Source of the DNA: Candidatus Margulisiibacteriota bacterium
GTDB lineage: Bacteria; Margulisbacteria; WOR-1; O2-12-FULL-45-9; XYB2-FULL-48-7
Assembly (NCBI GenBank): GCA_041661965.1
Contig: JBAZTH010000002.1
Coordinates: 248,001 to 312,000 of the forward strand
DNA length: 64,000 bases
Direction of reading: 5' to 3'
Shown one piece after another: positions 16,968-25,494 of this stretch. The position numbers and the translations under genes are program-made. How positions within the stretch are numbered: the stretch's first letter is position 1; each line of letters opens with the position of its first letter. A model generated the notes under the pieces. The model saw nothing but the letters and a program-made list of their open reading frames with translations, searched no databases and was not told where the DNA came from.

Positions 16968-17786
16968 CTAAGCGGTTAAACCCATTAATTTATAGATTAA
17001 TTTTGCGGTTGTAAAATCGGAGGCCAGGTCCCCTTTTTGCGGAGAAAGCTCCACGACATCAAAGCCGACGATCTTAGCCTTTGCGCAGATCTTCGCGAGT
17101 AAATTTAGCATTTCAGCCCACAACAAGCCTCCCGGTTCCGGAGTTCCGGTCGCGCGAATGACCGCCGGGTCCAAGACATCGACATCGATCGTCAAATAGA
17201 CATTATCGCTTAGTTGCTCGATGATCTTTTCCGGTTTGATCTTCCCGGCCCAATGGATCTTGTTAAGTTGGCCGGTCGACTTGGCAAAATCCCATTCTTC
17301 TTTGGAGAGGCTCCGAACCCCGGCCTGGACCAGCGGAGCGATCTCCAAGAGCCGCCTGGCGGCGCAAGCGTGGCTGTGCTTGCTTCCCCGGTAACTGTCG
17401 CGCAGGTCGGCGTGAGCATCCAGCTGTAAAACCGAAAGATCACGATATTTATCGGCACACGCTTTGACCGCGAAGGGGGTCAATGAATGCTCCCCACCCA
17501 ACACCACCGGCACCTTATCGTCAGCGACCACTTTCTTGACCGCCGCCGTCAACCGGGACAAAGGGACCGCCCGTTCGGTATAGATCAGGCTCTGCTGGTA
17601 AGTTTCATAGCCCAAACTTTCGTCGAAAGTCTCAACCTGCTGGGACGCTTGCAGGATCGCGGCCGGGCCATTCTTTGTTCCCCGGCCATAAGAAGTCGTT
17701 GCTTCATGCGGACAGGGGATAACCACGAATTTGGAACGGCGGTAATCGTAATATTGCGGTTCGATTTCGAGAAAGGTCGGCGTCAC
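16968..17786 (-). CDS. speB: Agmatinase-family ureohydrolase
   Basis: 272 residues. The binuclear manganese site is complete: GGEHS (His100), DAHADLRD (Asp123, His125, Asp127) and TIDVDVLDP (Asp201, Asp203), plus GTPEPGGL. These enzymes remove urea from agmatine to give putrescine; some homologues act on N1-aminopropylagmatine instead. The gene starts at GTG four bases after the speD stop, so the two form a polyamine operon. No spermidine synthase or arginine decarboxylase is in the window, leaving the order of steps open. Confidence 0.9.
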   Translation of the reverse strand: MTPTFLEIEPQYYDYRRSKFVVIPCPHEATTSYGRGTKNGPAAILQASQQVETFDESLGYETYQQSLIYTERAVPLSRLTAAVKKVVADDKVPVVLGGEHSLTPFAVKACADKYRDLSVLQLDAHADLRDSYRGSKHSHACAARRLLEIAPLVQAGVRSLSKEEWDFAKSTGQLNKIHWAGKIKPEKIIEQLSDNVYLTIDVDVLDPAVIRATGTPEPGGLLWAEMLNLLAKICAKAKIVGFDVVELSPQKGDLASDFTTAKLIYKLMGLTA

Positions 17787-17790
17787 GAAG

Positions 17791-18237
17791 TCAGTGGATC
17801 GCCAGCGCCCGCTCGCGCCGGGGCTGAAGCTCTTCGATCCCCAGAGAGCCCATCATTTCAACGCCATGACTGGTCCGGGCGACTTCGTAGCGGCTCGCTT
17901 GAAAAGCTTCGGAAAGATGCTGCGTGGCGTATTCAACGCTGAAATCCTTGCAAGAAAAAATATCGATGAAAGCGTGTCCGCTTTCGGGAAAGGTATGGAT
18001 CGAAATATGCGATTCGGCGATCAGGACCACGCCGGAAACGCCGGCCGGCTCCCGCTCTCCGCCGGTTGAACGGAAAACGTGCGGCTCCGAAACTTTAATC
18101 ATGCCGATCTTCTCTGGAAAAGAGTCCAGCATATCGTGAACGAAGGCAACATCCGCCAATTTCTCGTTCGGACAACCAAAACAATCTATGATCAAGTGCG
18201 AACCAAACCCGAAGGTCGGTTCAGTAATATTTCTCAT
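17791..18237 (-). CDS. speD: S-adenosylmethionine decarboxylase proenzyme
   Basis: 148 residues, the small prokaryotic class. It makes decarboxylated AdoMet, the aminopropyl donor for spermidine. The self-cleavage site is AESHISIHTFPE: the chain is cut before Ser76, which becomes the pyruvoyl cofactor. The surrounding FGSHLIIDCFGC and HAFIDIFSCKDF segments are also characteristic, the latter containing the catalytic Cys. A perfect-looking promoter lies 11 bases upstream of the ATG. First gene of a two-gene operon with the agmatinase. Confidence 0.95.
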   Translation of the reverse strand: MRNITEPTFGFGSHLIIDCFGCPNEKLADVAFVHDMLDSFPEKIGMIKVSEPHVFRSTGGEREPAGVSGVVLIAESHISIHTFPESGHAFIDIFSCKDFSVEYATQHLSEAFQASRYEVARTSHGVEMMGSLGIEELQPRRERALAIH

Positions 18238-18248
18238 TAATGATTAAT

Positions 18249-18276
18249 ATTGTAGAGTTTATTAATAATTTGTCAA
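18249..18276 (-). promoter_or_regulatory. Promoter of speD-speB
   Basis: TTGACA (18271-18276), a 16-base spacer and TACAAT (18249-18254). It lies back to back with the rpsA promoter; the leader would be only about four to five bases. Confidence 0.65.
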
Positions 18277-18316
18277 GAAATAATGGATAAATACCAGCTA
18301 AATCAAGCCATTCCAG

Positions 18317-18345
18317 TTGACCCTCTATTCTATTTATGATATTCT
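18317..18345 (+). promoter_or_regulatory. Promoter of rpsA predicting a leaderless or nearly leaderless mRNA
   Basis: TTGACC (18317-18322), a 17-base spacer and TATTCT (18340-18345). Nine bases (AACTACATT) separate it from the ATG and none forms an SD. Confidence 0.6.
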
Positions 18346-18354
18346 AACTACATT

Positions 18355-19863
18355 ATGGAAAATGATTTTAAAGGAACACAAATCAGCACCGGCAAGGCCG
18401 ATGCCTCCCTCTCCGAAGTCGAAGAATTGATCCGCCAAACGCTCGAAGAAAGCAAACTCTCCGCTACGGAAAAAAAGGAAAATATCCCGGCCAAGGAAGA
18501 ATTCAAAGCCACAACTTTTACCGCTCCGGCCAAACCGACAGCGCCAAAGCCGGTTGAGCAGGTATTTGCCGCTCCAGTACTAAAAACAGCCCCTCCGGCC
18601 CCGGTCATTAAAGCCCCGGAACCAAAACCGACCACACCGGCCAGCGGCTATGATTCGACCTTTAATGAATATAAAGTCGGCGACATCGTCAAAGGGAAGG
18701 TCGTTAAAGTCGACCACTCCGGGGTCCTGGTCGACATCAAGTACAAATCCGATGGCTTAATCCTCCCGAACGAACTCTCCGAACATCCCTTTACCTCGGC
18801 CGAAGAGATCGTCAAGGTCGGGGATATTATCGACGTTTTCATTGAAAAACTGGAAGACAAAGAAGGCTATGTCGTTCTTTCCAAGGCCCACGCCGACCAC
18901 GAACGTAACTGGTATAACGCCATGAACGCCTTCCGCAACAAAACATTGTTGGAAGGGAAGGTCGTTCAAGCGCTCAAAGGCGGGCTGGTCGTCGATTGCG
19001 ACGGTCTGCGCGGCTTTGTCCCCGCCTCCCAGGTCAGCAAACGGGCGGAAGAAACCTTTGAATCCTTTATCGGCCAGAAGATCCCGCTCAAAGTTATTGA
19101 AGTCAATCGCCGGCAGGGAAAGATCGTCCTCTCCCATCGGCTAGCGGCCGGTGACAAGGAAAAAGCCGACCATGACAAGCTGATCAACGAGCTTGAAGTC
19201 GGCCAGGTCCGCAAAGGGAAAGTCGTCAGCATCAAGAACTTCGGCGCCTTCGTCGACCTCGGCGGCATCGAAGGGCTGATCCATCTCTCGGAACTCTCCT
19301 GGAAAAGGGTGAAGAGCCCGACTGAAGTCGTAAAACTCGGCGACGAGATCGAAGTTTTCGTCCTCGGCGTAGACAAAGCCAGCAAAAAAGTCGCGCTGGG
19401 CCTCCGCCAGTTGCAGCCGGATCCGTGGGCCAGCGCCGCCGAACACTTCAAGGCCGGCCAGGTCGTCAAAGTTAAGCTCCTTCGCTTCGCCAAGTTCGGC
19501 GTTTTCGTCGAACTCGGCCATGGGCTTGAAGGCTTGATCCACATTTCCGAACTTTCCAAGGAACAAGTCGTCAACCCGGAAGACGCTAAATATCCGGACG
19601 GGACCCCGATCAAGCTCGGCGACACCGCCGACGCCAAGATCCTGCGGGTCATTCCCGACGAACAAAAGATCGGCCTTTCGATCAAACAGGTCCACGTCGA
19701 ACGGGACCGCCAGGCACTCAAGGAAGTCCAACAAACGGCCGCCGTTGAAGAAAAAAAAGTCACCATCGGCGATATGATCGCCGAAAAAGAACGGGCCAGG
19801 GCCGAGCGTGAAGGGACTCTTGAAGTGGCCGAGGAAGCGAGCTCTGAAGAAATCCCGACATGA
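18355..19863 (+). CDS. rpsA: Ribosomal protein S1-like protein with four S1 domains
   Basis: 502 residues. Residues 1-100 are charged and Ala/Pro/Lys-rich with low complexity; four S1 RNA-binding domains follow, at about 105-180, 195-265, 280-350 and 365-445, the third and fourth with the classic GAFVDLG-GIEGLIHLSELS and GVFVELGHGLEGLIHISELS forms. S1 binds mRNA at the 30S subunit and helps initiate translation. Four domains rather than six resembles Gram-positive and deep-branching homologues. Absence of an SD before its own start is common for leaderless-type genes. pyrF follows with a 4-base overlap. Confidence 0.88.
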   Translation: MENDFKGTQISTGKADASLSEVEELIRQTLEESKLSATEKKENIPAKEEFKATTFTAPAKPTAPKPVEQVFAAPVLKTAPPAPVIKAPEPKPTTPASGYDSTFNEYKVGDIVKGKVVKVDHSGVLVDIKYKSDGLILPNELSEHPFTSAEEIVKVGDIIDVFIEKLEDKEGYVVLSKAHADHERNWYNAMNAFRNKTLLEGKVVQALKGGLVVDCDGLRGFVPASQVSKRAEETFESFIGQKIPLKVIEVNRRQGKIVLSHRLAAGDKEKADHDKLINELEVGQVRKGKVVSIKNFGAFVDLGGIEGLIHLSELSWKRVKSPTEVVKLGDEIEVFVLGVDKASKKVALGLRQLQPDPWASAAEHFKAGQVVKVKLLRFAKFGVFVELGHGLEGLIHISELSKEQVVNPEDAKYPDGTPIKLGDTADAKILRVIPDEQKIGLSIKQVHVERDRQALKEVQQTAAVEEKKVTIGDMIAEKERARAEREGTLEVAEEASSEEIPT

Positions 19864-20645
19864 GGTTCGTCGATCATTTAGACCAGACCGCGAAAAAGAA
19901 CAACAGCCTCCTCTGCGTCGGTCTTGATGTCGACCTGAAAAAGATCCCGGCCAACCTGATCAACTCCGACGATCCTTTCTTCCTCTTCAATAAAAGCATC
20001 ATTGACGCGACCAAAGACGTAGTTTGCGCCTACAAACCGAACTCCGCTTTTTACGAGATGTACGGCCTGGCGGGGATCAGTTCTCTTTTGAAAACGATCG
20101 ATTACATCCACGAACTCGGTCTGCCGGTCATCCTGGACGCCAAACGGGGCGACGTCGGCCATTCTTCCGAAGCTTACGCCAAAGCGGCGTATGAGGTTTT
20201 CAACGCTGACGCCGTGACCGTCAGTCCTTATATGGGCTATGATTCGGTAAAGCCTTTTCTTGATTACCAGGATAAAGGGGTTTTTGTTCTTTGCTTGACC
20301 AGCAATGCCGGCAGCCGGGATTTTGAAACGCAGGGCGAAAAAGAACGGCTCTATATTACCGTCGCTAAACGGGCCAGTGCCTGGGACAAAAATGGGAATT
20401 GCGGCTTAGTCGTGGGGGCAACCAAACCCGAAGAGATCAAAGAGATCAGGCAAATCGCCGGTAATATGCCCCTGTTGATCCCCGGAGTCGGCGCCCAAGG
20501 AGGCGACTTAGCCGCCGCGGTCAAATTCGGCGTTAACAAACAGGGATTGCGCGCCGTGATCAACTCTTCCCGCGGCATCCTTTACGCCGCCGATCCGCGG
20601 ACCGAAGCGAAAAAGCTCCGCGACGAGATTAATAAACACCGATGA
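19860..20645 (+). CDS. pyrF: Orotidine 5'-phosphate decarboxylase, subfamily 2
   Basis: 261 residues. It decarboxylates OMP to UMP, the last step of de novo pyrimidine synthesis. Catalytic DAKRGDVGH holds Lys95 and Asp98; LCVGLDVD at the N-terminus and LIPGVGAQGGD near the C-terminus bind the substrate phosphate and match the longer PyrF type 2 family. ATG overlaps the rpsA stop as ATGA, and its own stop overlaps queF in the same way, so the three are translated in series. No other pyrimidine gene is nearby. Confidence 0.94.
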   Translation: MRFVDHLDQTAKKNNSLLCVGLDVDLKKIPANLINSDDPFFLFNKSIIDATKDVVCAYKPNSAFYEMYGLAGISSLLKTIDYIHELGLPVILDAKRGDVGHSSEAYAKAAYEVFNADAVTVSPYMGYDSVKPFLDYQDKGVFVLCLTSNAGSRDFETQGEKERLYITVAKRASAWDKNGNCGLVVGATKPEEIKEIRQIAGNMPLLIPGVGAQGGDLAAAVKFGVNKQGLRAVINSSRGILYAADPRTEAKKLRDEINKHR

Positions 20646-21061
20646 AAAACAGCTACCAGGGCCTGCAAAAAAACGTTCGCAAACTTAAACTTCCGAAGAT
20701 CGACACTTGGGAAAACCAATATCCGGAGCGGGAATACGCCATTCAGATCGAGACCGATGAATTTACCTGCGTCTGCCCGAAGACCGGCCTCCCCGACTTC
20801 GCTACCATTTTCATCGATTACGCGCCGAACGATGAGTGCCTGGAGCTGAAATCTCTTAAAGAATATTTTTTAGCTTACCGGGAGCTGGGTATTTTTCATG
20901 AACATCTCACTAATAAGATCTTAGACGATGTAGTTGCCGCTTGCGCTCCTCGCTGGGCCAAAGTTACGGCGGAGATGAAGGTCCGGGGCGGGATTTTGAC
21001 AACCGTTACAGCGTGCTATCCGACTTCTGCAGGAGAGCTAACTCCAAAGGATCGCCTTTAG
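20642..21061 (+). CDS. queF: NADPH-dependent 7-cyano-7-deazaguanine reductase
   Basis: 139 residues, the small single-domain (YkvM) type. It reduces preQ0 to preQ1 in queuosine synthesis, a rare nitrile-to-amine reduction. The motif FTCVCPKTGLPDF contains the nucleophile Cys45 and Asp52, and ECLELKSLKEY is the QueF signature that binds NADPH and substrate. The last 56 bases overlap the convergent HD gene; the residues after VRGGILTTV are poorly conserved in the family, so either end may be flexible. No other queuosine gene is seen in the window. Confidence 0.92.
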   Translation: MKNSYQGLQKNVRKLKLPKIDTWENQYPEREYAIQIETDEFTCVCPKTGLPDFATIFIDYAPNDECLELKSLKEYFLAYRELGIFHEHLTNKILDDVVAACAPRWAKVTAEMKVRGGILTTVTACYPTSAGELTPKDRL

Positions 21062-21545
21062 CCGGCGGTTCAACTTTCGAGTCGTGTTTTCTAACGGCTG
21101 TCAGGATATCTTGGGCCACCCCTAGTTTTCCCAACATCTCCGCCCCTAATTGGCCGTGATACTTATAGAGATAGATCCGGCGGAAACGCGGGTTGGTCCG
21201 ACCCCTTTCAGCCAGCGTTTCGTACAAACAGGGGAAAAAGAAACGGAGAATAACCAGCAGGGCCTTGGTCGTAATACTGTTGTGCTCCAAAACCTTCCCG
21301 ATGTCATGAAGCAGACCGATCCGGGCGAGTTTATTAGGATCGAGTTCAGGATGGAGCCGGGACATTGCCAGCATTTTGCGGGCGACGACGACCGAATGCT
21401 TCTTCTCAAAGCCGGGAAGCTGATTAAAGAGGGCTAATTCCTGGGGCTTTAGATAAAGGCCGGCAAACTTTTCGTCATTCTTCGAGTAAACGGAAAAAAG
21501 AGCGTAGTAAAACTGCTTACAGCGGTAAACAATCCTAGAGAGCAT
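21006..21545 (-). CDS. HD-domain phosphohydrolase-like protein
   Basis: 179 residues. The HD metal-binding pattern is seen as HSVVVARKM, then IGLLHDIGKVLE, then DSTL at the very end. HD proteins hydrolyse phosphoesters of nucleotides, RNA or signalling molecules; nothing shows the substrate here. The N-terminus is basic and aromatic (YRCKQFYYALFSVYSK). The ATG overlaps the trpA end by 11 bases, placing it third in trpB-trpA-HD, which may be only a matter of read-through. Its 3' end overlaps queF by 56 bases on the other strand. Confidence 0.75.
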   Translation of the reverse strand: MLSRIVYRCKQFYYALFSVYSKNDEKFAGLYLKPQELALFNQLPGFEKKHSVVVARKMLAMSRLHPELDPNKLARIGLLHDIGKVLEHNSITTKALLVILRFFFPCLYETLAERGRTNPRFRRIYLYKYHGQLGAEMLGKLGVAQDILTAVRKHDSKVEPPAKGDPLELALLQKSDSTL

Positions 21546-22281
21546 TGAGCGCCTTGCGCATCTCGGCGATCAGCTTGAGGGCGGCCGCGGTTTTCTTTTG
21601 GCCGATCAAATCGACGATCGCCGAACCGACGATCACCCCGTCGGCGACCCGGGCCGCTTCGGCCGCCTGCTTCGGCGTTGAGATCCCAAAACCGATCGCG
21701 ACCGGAAGTTCGGTTTGGCTTTTGATCCTGGCGACCAATTCCCCAAGGTCGCCGGATAATTCCCGGCGTTGGCCGGTCACTCCGGCAACCGAAACGAGAT
21801 ATACAAATCCGGAGGCTTTTTCCGTAGCCAGCTTGATCCGTTCATCGGTACTGGTCGGCGCGATCAGAAAAATGGAACCGACCTGGTCGTCGGAAATTTT
21901 CATTTCTTCGGGTGGTAGATCAGGGATGATTACCCCGTTCACTCCGGAACGGCGGCATTCGGCGTAAAAACGCTCTAAGCCGTACTGCAGGACCAGGTTA
22001 TAAGCGAGCATGAAGCAGATGGGGATCGCAGTTTTGCGCCGCACCTTCGCGACCAGGGCAAAAACATCGGCCAAAGCGACCTTATTTTTGATCGCCCGCT
22101 GGTGGGAAGCTTGGATGACCGGTCCGTCGGCCAGCGGGTCAGAGAACGGTATCCCTAATTCAATAATATCGGCCCCCGCTTTTTCAAACTCATAAATCAA
22201 CTTCTCGGTCGCCGCCAGGCTTGGGTCCCCGGCAGTGACATAAGTGATCAGCGCTTTTCTGTTAAAGGCTTGCTTAAGCAT
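21535..22281 (-). CDS. trpA: Tryptophan synthase alpha chain
   Basis: 248 residues, slightly short. It cleaves indole-3-glycerol phosphate to indole and glyceraldehyde 3-phosphate and channels indole to TrpB. Catalytic residues are visible: Glu41 in IIELGIPFSDP and Asp52 in LADGP; TAGDP and GVIIPDLPPEE are conserved. The ATG overlaps the trpB end by eight bases, the normal trpBA coupling. No other trp genes lie in the window, so the pathway is split. Confidence 0.95.
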   Translation of the reverse strand: MLKQAFNRKALITYVTAGDPSLAATEKLIYEFEKAGADIIELGIPFSDPLADGPVIQASHQRAIKNKVALADVFALVAKVRRKTAIPICFMLAYNLVLQYGLERFYAECRRSGVNGVIIPDLPPEEMKISDDQVGSIFLIAPTSTDERIKLATEKASGFVYLVSVAGVTGQRRELSGDLGELVARIKSQTELPVAIGFGISTPKQAAEAARVADGVIVGSAIVDLIGQKKTAAALKLIAEMRKALNAL

Positions 22282-23452
22282 TTTTCCGCCTCATTTTGCG
22301 GATCTCCTCCGCGTCTTTGTCCCCGCGGCCGGAAAGGGAGACAACCACCGTCTGGCTCCGGTTGAGGGTCGGCGCCAGTTTCGTTAAATAAGCGATCGCG
22401 TGCGAAGATTCCAAAGCCGGAATGATCCCTTCCGTTCTGGAAAGGAGTTTAAACCCGGCCAAGGCTTCTTTGTCTTTGATCGTAACGTATTGGACCCGAC
22501 CACAGTCTTTCAAATAGCTATGTTCCGGCCCGACGCCGGAATAATCGAGCCCGGCCGAAATAGAGTGGGTCGTTTCGATCTGTCCGACCTTGGTTTGCAG
22601 GACATAAGTCATCGTTCCTTGGAGAACGCCGATCTTTCCATGAACTAAGGGAGCCGCACCGTCCGCCTCGACCCCAATGATCTTGGTCGCTTCATCGAGA
22701 AAGGGGTAGAACAAGCCGATCGAATTGGAGCCCCCGCCGGTACAGGCGACCAAGTAATCAGGCTCCTTCTTTTCCAGAGCAAAATGCTGGGCTTTGGCCT
22801 CTTTGCCAATTACCGACTGAAAATCTCTAACCATCATCGGGTAAGGATGCGGGCCGATGCAAGAGCCAATGCAATAGTAAGTATCGGGATGGGCCATCCA
22901 ATCGCGGAAAGCTTCATTGACCGCGTCTTTCAGGGTCTTGCTTCCGCTGCTGACCGGCATCACTTTCGCGCCCAGGAGCTCCATCCGGAAAACATTGAGC
23001 GCTTGGCGGCGGATATCTTCTTCTCCCATGTAAACTACGCACTCCAGATCAAAGAGAGCAGCCGCAGTCGCAGTCGCGACCCCGTGCTGGCCGGCGCCGG
23101 TCTCGGCAATAATCCGCTTCTTCCCCATCCGTTTAGCCAGAATTAGCTGGCCGATGGTGTTGTTGATCTTATGGGCGCCGGTGTGGCAAAGGTCTTCCCG
23201 CTTCAAGTAGATCTTAGGTCCGCCAAGTTCATCGGAGAGCCGTTCGGCAAAATAAAGCGGGGTCGGCCGGCCGACATAATTCTCAAGGTAATAATCGACT
23301 TCTTTTTGAAATTCCGGGTCTTGTTTAGCCGCCTGGTAAGCGCGAGCCACTTCTTCCAGCGGCGCCATCAGGGTTTCCGGGGCGAAAATCCCCCCATATG
23401 GGCCAAAGTGGCCGCGGTGATCAGGCAGGTTGTGAAAATTAGTCGACTCCAT
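22274..23452 (-). CDS. trpB: Tryptophan synthase beta chain
   Basis: 392 residues. This PLP enzyme joins indole with serine to make tryptophan. The PLP lysine is Lys95 in HTGAHKINN; ETGAGQHG and the glycine-rich CTGGGSNSIG phosphate loop are intact. The ATG at 23452 is used rather than the in-frame TTG two codons upstream, since the -10 box predicts transcription beginning at this very ATG. It leads the trpB-trpA-HD group. Confidence 0.96.
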   Translation of the reverse strand: MESTNFHNLPDHRGHFGPYGGIFAPETLMAPLEEVARAYQAAKQDPEFQKEVDYYLENYVGRPTPLYFAERLSDELGGPKIYLKREDLCHTGAHKINNTIGQLILAKRMGKKRIIAETGAGQHGVATATAAALFDLECVVYMGEEDIRRQALNVFRMELLGAKVMPVSSGSKTLKDAVNEAFRDWMAHPDTYYCIGSCIGPHPYPMMVRDFQSVIGKEAKAQHFALEKKEPDYLVACTGGGSNSIGLFYPFLDEATKIIGVEADGAAPLVHGKIGVLQGTMTYVLQTKVGQIETTHSISAGLDYSGVGPEHSYLKDCGRVQYVTIKDKEALAGFKLLSRTEGIIPALESSHAIAYLTKLAPTLNRSQTVVVSLSGRGDKDAEEIRKMRRKNA

Positions 23453-23458
23453 AGACAA

Positions 23459-23487
23459 ATTATAGGCTAGTCGCCGGTCGGTTGCAA
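23459..23487 (-). promoter_or_regulatory. Promoter of trpBA giving a leaderless mRNA
   Basis: TTGCAA (23482-23487), a 17-base spacer and a perfect TATAAT (23459-23464). The A of the trpB ATG is the seventh base after the -10 box, so it coincides with the expected transcription start. No attenuator or operator is possible downstream. Confidence 0.7.
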
Positions 23488-23569
23488 GAATAGCGCGACA
23501 ACTCGAAACAACTTGAAATTTTCACCAAGAAATAATGAAGTATTATCAGCAAACAAAGGAGAATCATTA

Positions 23570-23989
23570 ATGCAGATTAAAAAATTGCCGATCAGACTAG
23601 CCCCATTAACTTTAGCCGCGGCGTTAGGCGCCACTCGCCTGGTCGCTTGCCAAGCGGAAATCCAAAAACCAGCCAAGCCGATCATCGACGCGTTAACTCC
23701 CCGTCTATTTACTTGTAATTTCCAAGCGCCTTTAAATGTTGGGGGCTTCACCTTCCCCGCCGGCTCTAAGATAAAAACTGAATTGCCGCCCAAGAGCATT
23801 GCCTCGAATGAGCAGCTTAGCGCCACAGTTCCGGTCACCCAATATCAATTATCCGACGAAATAGGACTCCCCTGGCATAAAGGGAAACAAGGGAACTATC
23901 AACTGAACGTACCGGCCAAGGATATTCGCTCGGTTTGTCCGGAACCGGCTTGGTCTTTTGAGTATCTGCCAGATCCGCTGGTTTTTTAA
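23570..23989 (+). CDS. Small exported protein, possible lipoprotein
   Basis: 139 residues; not recognised. The N-terminus (MQIKKLPIRLAPLTLAAALGATRLVACQA) looks like a signal peptide and ends in LVAC, which fits a lipobox with Cys27, though an Arg four residues before the Cys is unusual. The mature part has a compact beta-like pattern (LFTCNFQAPLNVGGFTFPAG) and three more cysteines or so; no domain is known. AAAGGAG stands seven bases before the ATG, which decides the start. It is convergent with xseB with a 43-base gap, the only convergent pair here that does not overlap. Confidence 0.65.
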   Translation: MQIKKLPIRLAPLTLAAALGATRLVACQAEIQKPAKPIIDALTPRLFTCNFQAPLNVGGFTFPAGSKIKTELPPKSIASNEQLSATVPVTQYQLSDEIGLPWHKGKQGNYQLNVPAKDIRSVCPEPAWSFEYLPDPLVF

Positions 23990-24032
23990 ATGCCATTTTC
24001 GCCTTGCCGTTCAATGCCGCGAAGTTCGGGAA

Positions 24033-24239
24033 TTAACCTTCTTTGCCGATCTCTTTAATGAGATCGGTCACTTTCTCTTCTTGCTTTTTCAGGGTCTCTT
24101 TACATACCTGGATATGGGCCAGGGCCTCTTTCAGGCTATCTTCCAGGTCGTCGATCCCGATCTTCCCCTCGCGCAGATCGGCATAGATCTTTTCGAGGCT
24201 TTCGAACGATTTTTGGTATTTCGCTTTTTTAGTTGCCAT
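24033..24239 (-). CDS. xseB: Exodeoxyribonuclease VII small subunit
   Basis: 68 residues, all helical: KSFESLEKIYADLREGKIGIDDLEDSLKEAL is the family signature. Several copies bind XseA to form exonuclease VII, which degrades single-stranded DNA in both directions. The ATG overlaps the xseA end by 11 bases, so it ends the dusB-xseA-xseB operon. Confidence 0.93.
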   Translation of the reverse strand: MATKKAKYQKSFESLEKIYADLREGKIGIDDLEDSLKEALAHIQVCKETLKKQEEKVTDLIKEIGKEG

Positions 24240-25494
24240 TTTGTTTCTCCTTTAACCTGACATTGCTGACTATTTTGCCGTCTACCAGCTGGGTCGTTAG
24301 TTCTTCGCCGACGCTCACTTGATCGAGCCGCCGTAAAACCCGGCCGTCTCCCCCCCGGGTAATGCTATAACCTAATTTAAGCGTGTTTCTCGGCTCAAAA
24401 AGGGCAATCTTCTCCGCCAAATGATTCAGGCTGGCCTCTTGCTGCCTGATCGCTTCGATCGCGGCCGCGGAAATATTTTGGAAAAGATTTTCGAGCGCCG
24501 CCCTTTGCATCAGATGATAATGCTTGGCTTCGCTATTGATCTCCCGGGTCAAAGTTTGCAGCGCCACCCGGTTATCCCGCAAGATTTGGGTCGCCGCTTG
24601 ATTAATCCCCGCCACCAGCTCGTCGACCGCTACTTCGAACCCCCTAACTTTTTCTACCAGAAAGCCAGCCGCCGCAGTCGGGGTCTTGAAGTTCGTATGG
24701 GCGATCATATCGGCCAGGGACAGATTGATCTCGTGGCCAATCCCGGTCAAAACCGGCAAGGGAGAACTGGCAATCGCCAAACCGATCGCTTTATTATCGA
24801 ACCACTTCAGGTCGGTCACCGCGCCGCCGCCACGCACGATTACGATCACGTCGTAATCGCCGCTCCGGCGGGCGATCGTTTTCAGGGCGGCGGTCACTTC
24901 TTTCTCGACCCCCTCACCCTGGACAGCCGAATCGTAGAGGTCGATCTTAAAAGGATAACGGGCGCTCCAAAGCTCGTGGATAAAGTCATTATAGCCGGCA
25001 CACCCTTTGGCGGTGATCAAGGCAGCCCGAAGGGGACAAAGCGGGATTGGCAGTTGTTTGTTTTGGTCCTGGACGCCGAGAGCGACCAGCTCTTGATAAA
25101 TTTTTAGGCGGAGAAGATGAAGTTCCCCGACCGTCACGCTCGGTTCGATATCTTTAACGATCAGCTGAAAGCGTCCGGCCTGCGGCCAAAGGTCGGCAAC
25201 GCATTTTAGCTGGACAATGATCCCGTCTTTTAAGCCAAGTGTCCGATCGATCGTTCTAAGCTTACCGTTGAGCATCGACAAATCGGCCCCCCAGCACATC
25301 GCCGGCGCTTGGGCGATCACTTTGTTGGAGCGCTCTTCTTTTTCACAAATAATAAAGGACGCGTAGCGGCCGCCATCGCCAAGCTTGTAACCCAAGATCT
25401 CCCCTTTGACCCAAAGCCCTTCGGGGGCAAGATCCTTGAGGTACATCTTGATGACCTGGTTCAATTGGCCAATAGTTAAAACTTTTTCGCTCAT
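24229..25494 (-). CDS. xseA: Exodeoxyribonuclease VII large subunit
   Basis: 421 residues. An N-terminal OB fold (about 1-100, LTIGQLNQVIKMYLKD...GLWVKGEI) is followed by the catalytic domain with PLRAALITAKGCAGYNDF, VIVIVRGGGAVTDLKWFDNK and LTGIGHEINLSLADMIAHTNFKTPTAAA, then a coiled coil that binds XseB. It acts in DNA repair and recombination. The ATG overlaps the dusB end by four bases. Catalytic motifs look intact. Confidence 0.95.
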   Translation of the reverse strand: MSEKVLTIGQLNQVIKMYLKDLAPEGLWVKGEILGYKLGDGGRYASFIICEKEERSNKVIAQAPAMCWGADLSMLNGKLRTIDRTLGLKDGIIVQLKCVADLWPQAGRFQLIVKDIEPSVTVGELHLLRLKIYQELVALGVQDQNKQLPIPLCPLRAALITAKGCAGYNDFIHELWSARYPFKIDLYDSAVQGEGVEKEVTAALKTIARRSGDYDVIVIVRGGGAVTDLKWFDNKAIGLAIASSPLPVLTGIGHEINLSLADMIAHTNFKTPTAAAGFLVEKVRGFEVAVDELVAGINQAATQILRDNRVALQTLTREINSEAKHYHLMQRAALENLFQNISAAAIEAIRQQEASLNHLAEKIALFEPRNTLKLGYSITRGGDGRVLRRLDQVSVGEELTTQLVDGKIVSNVRLKEKQNGN

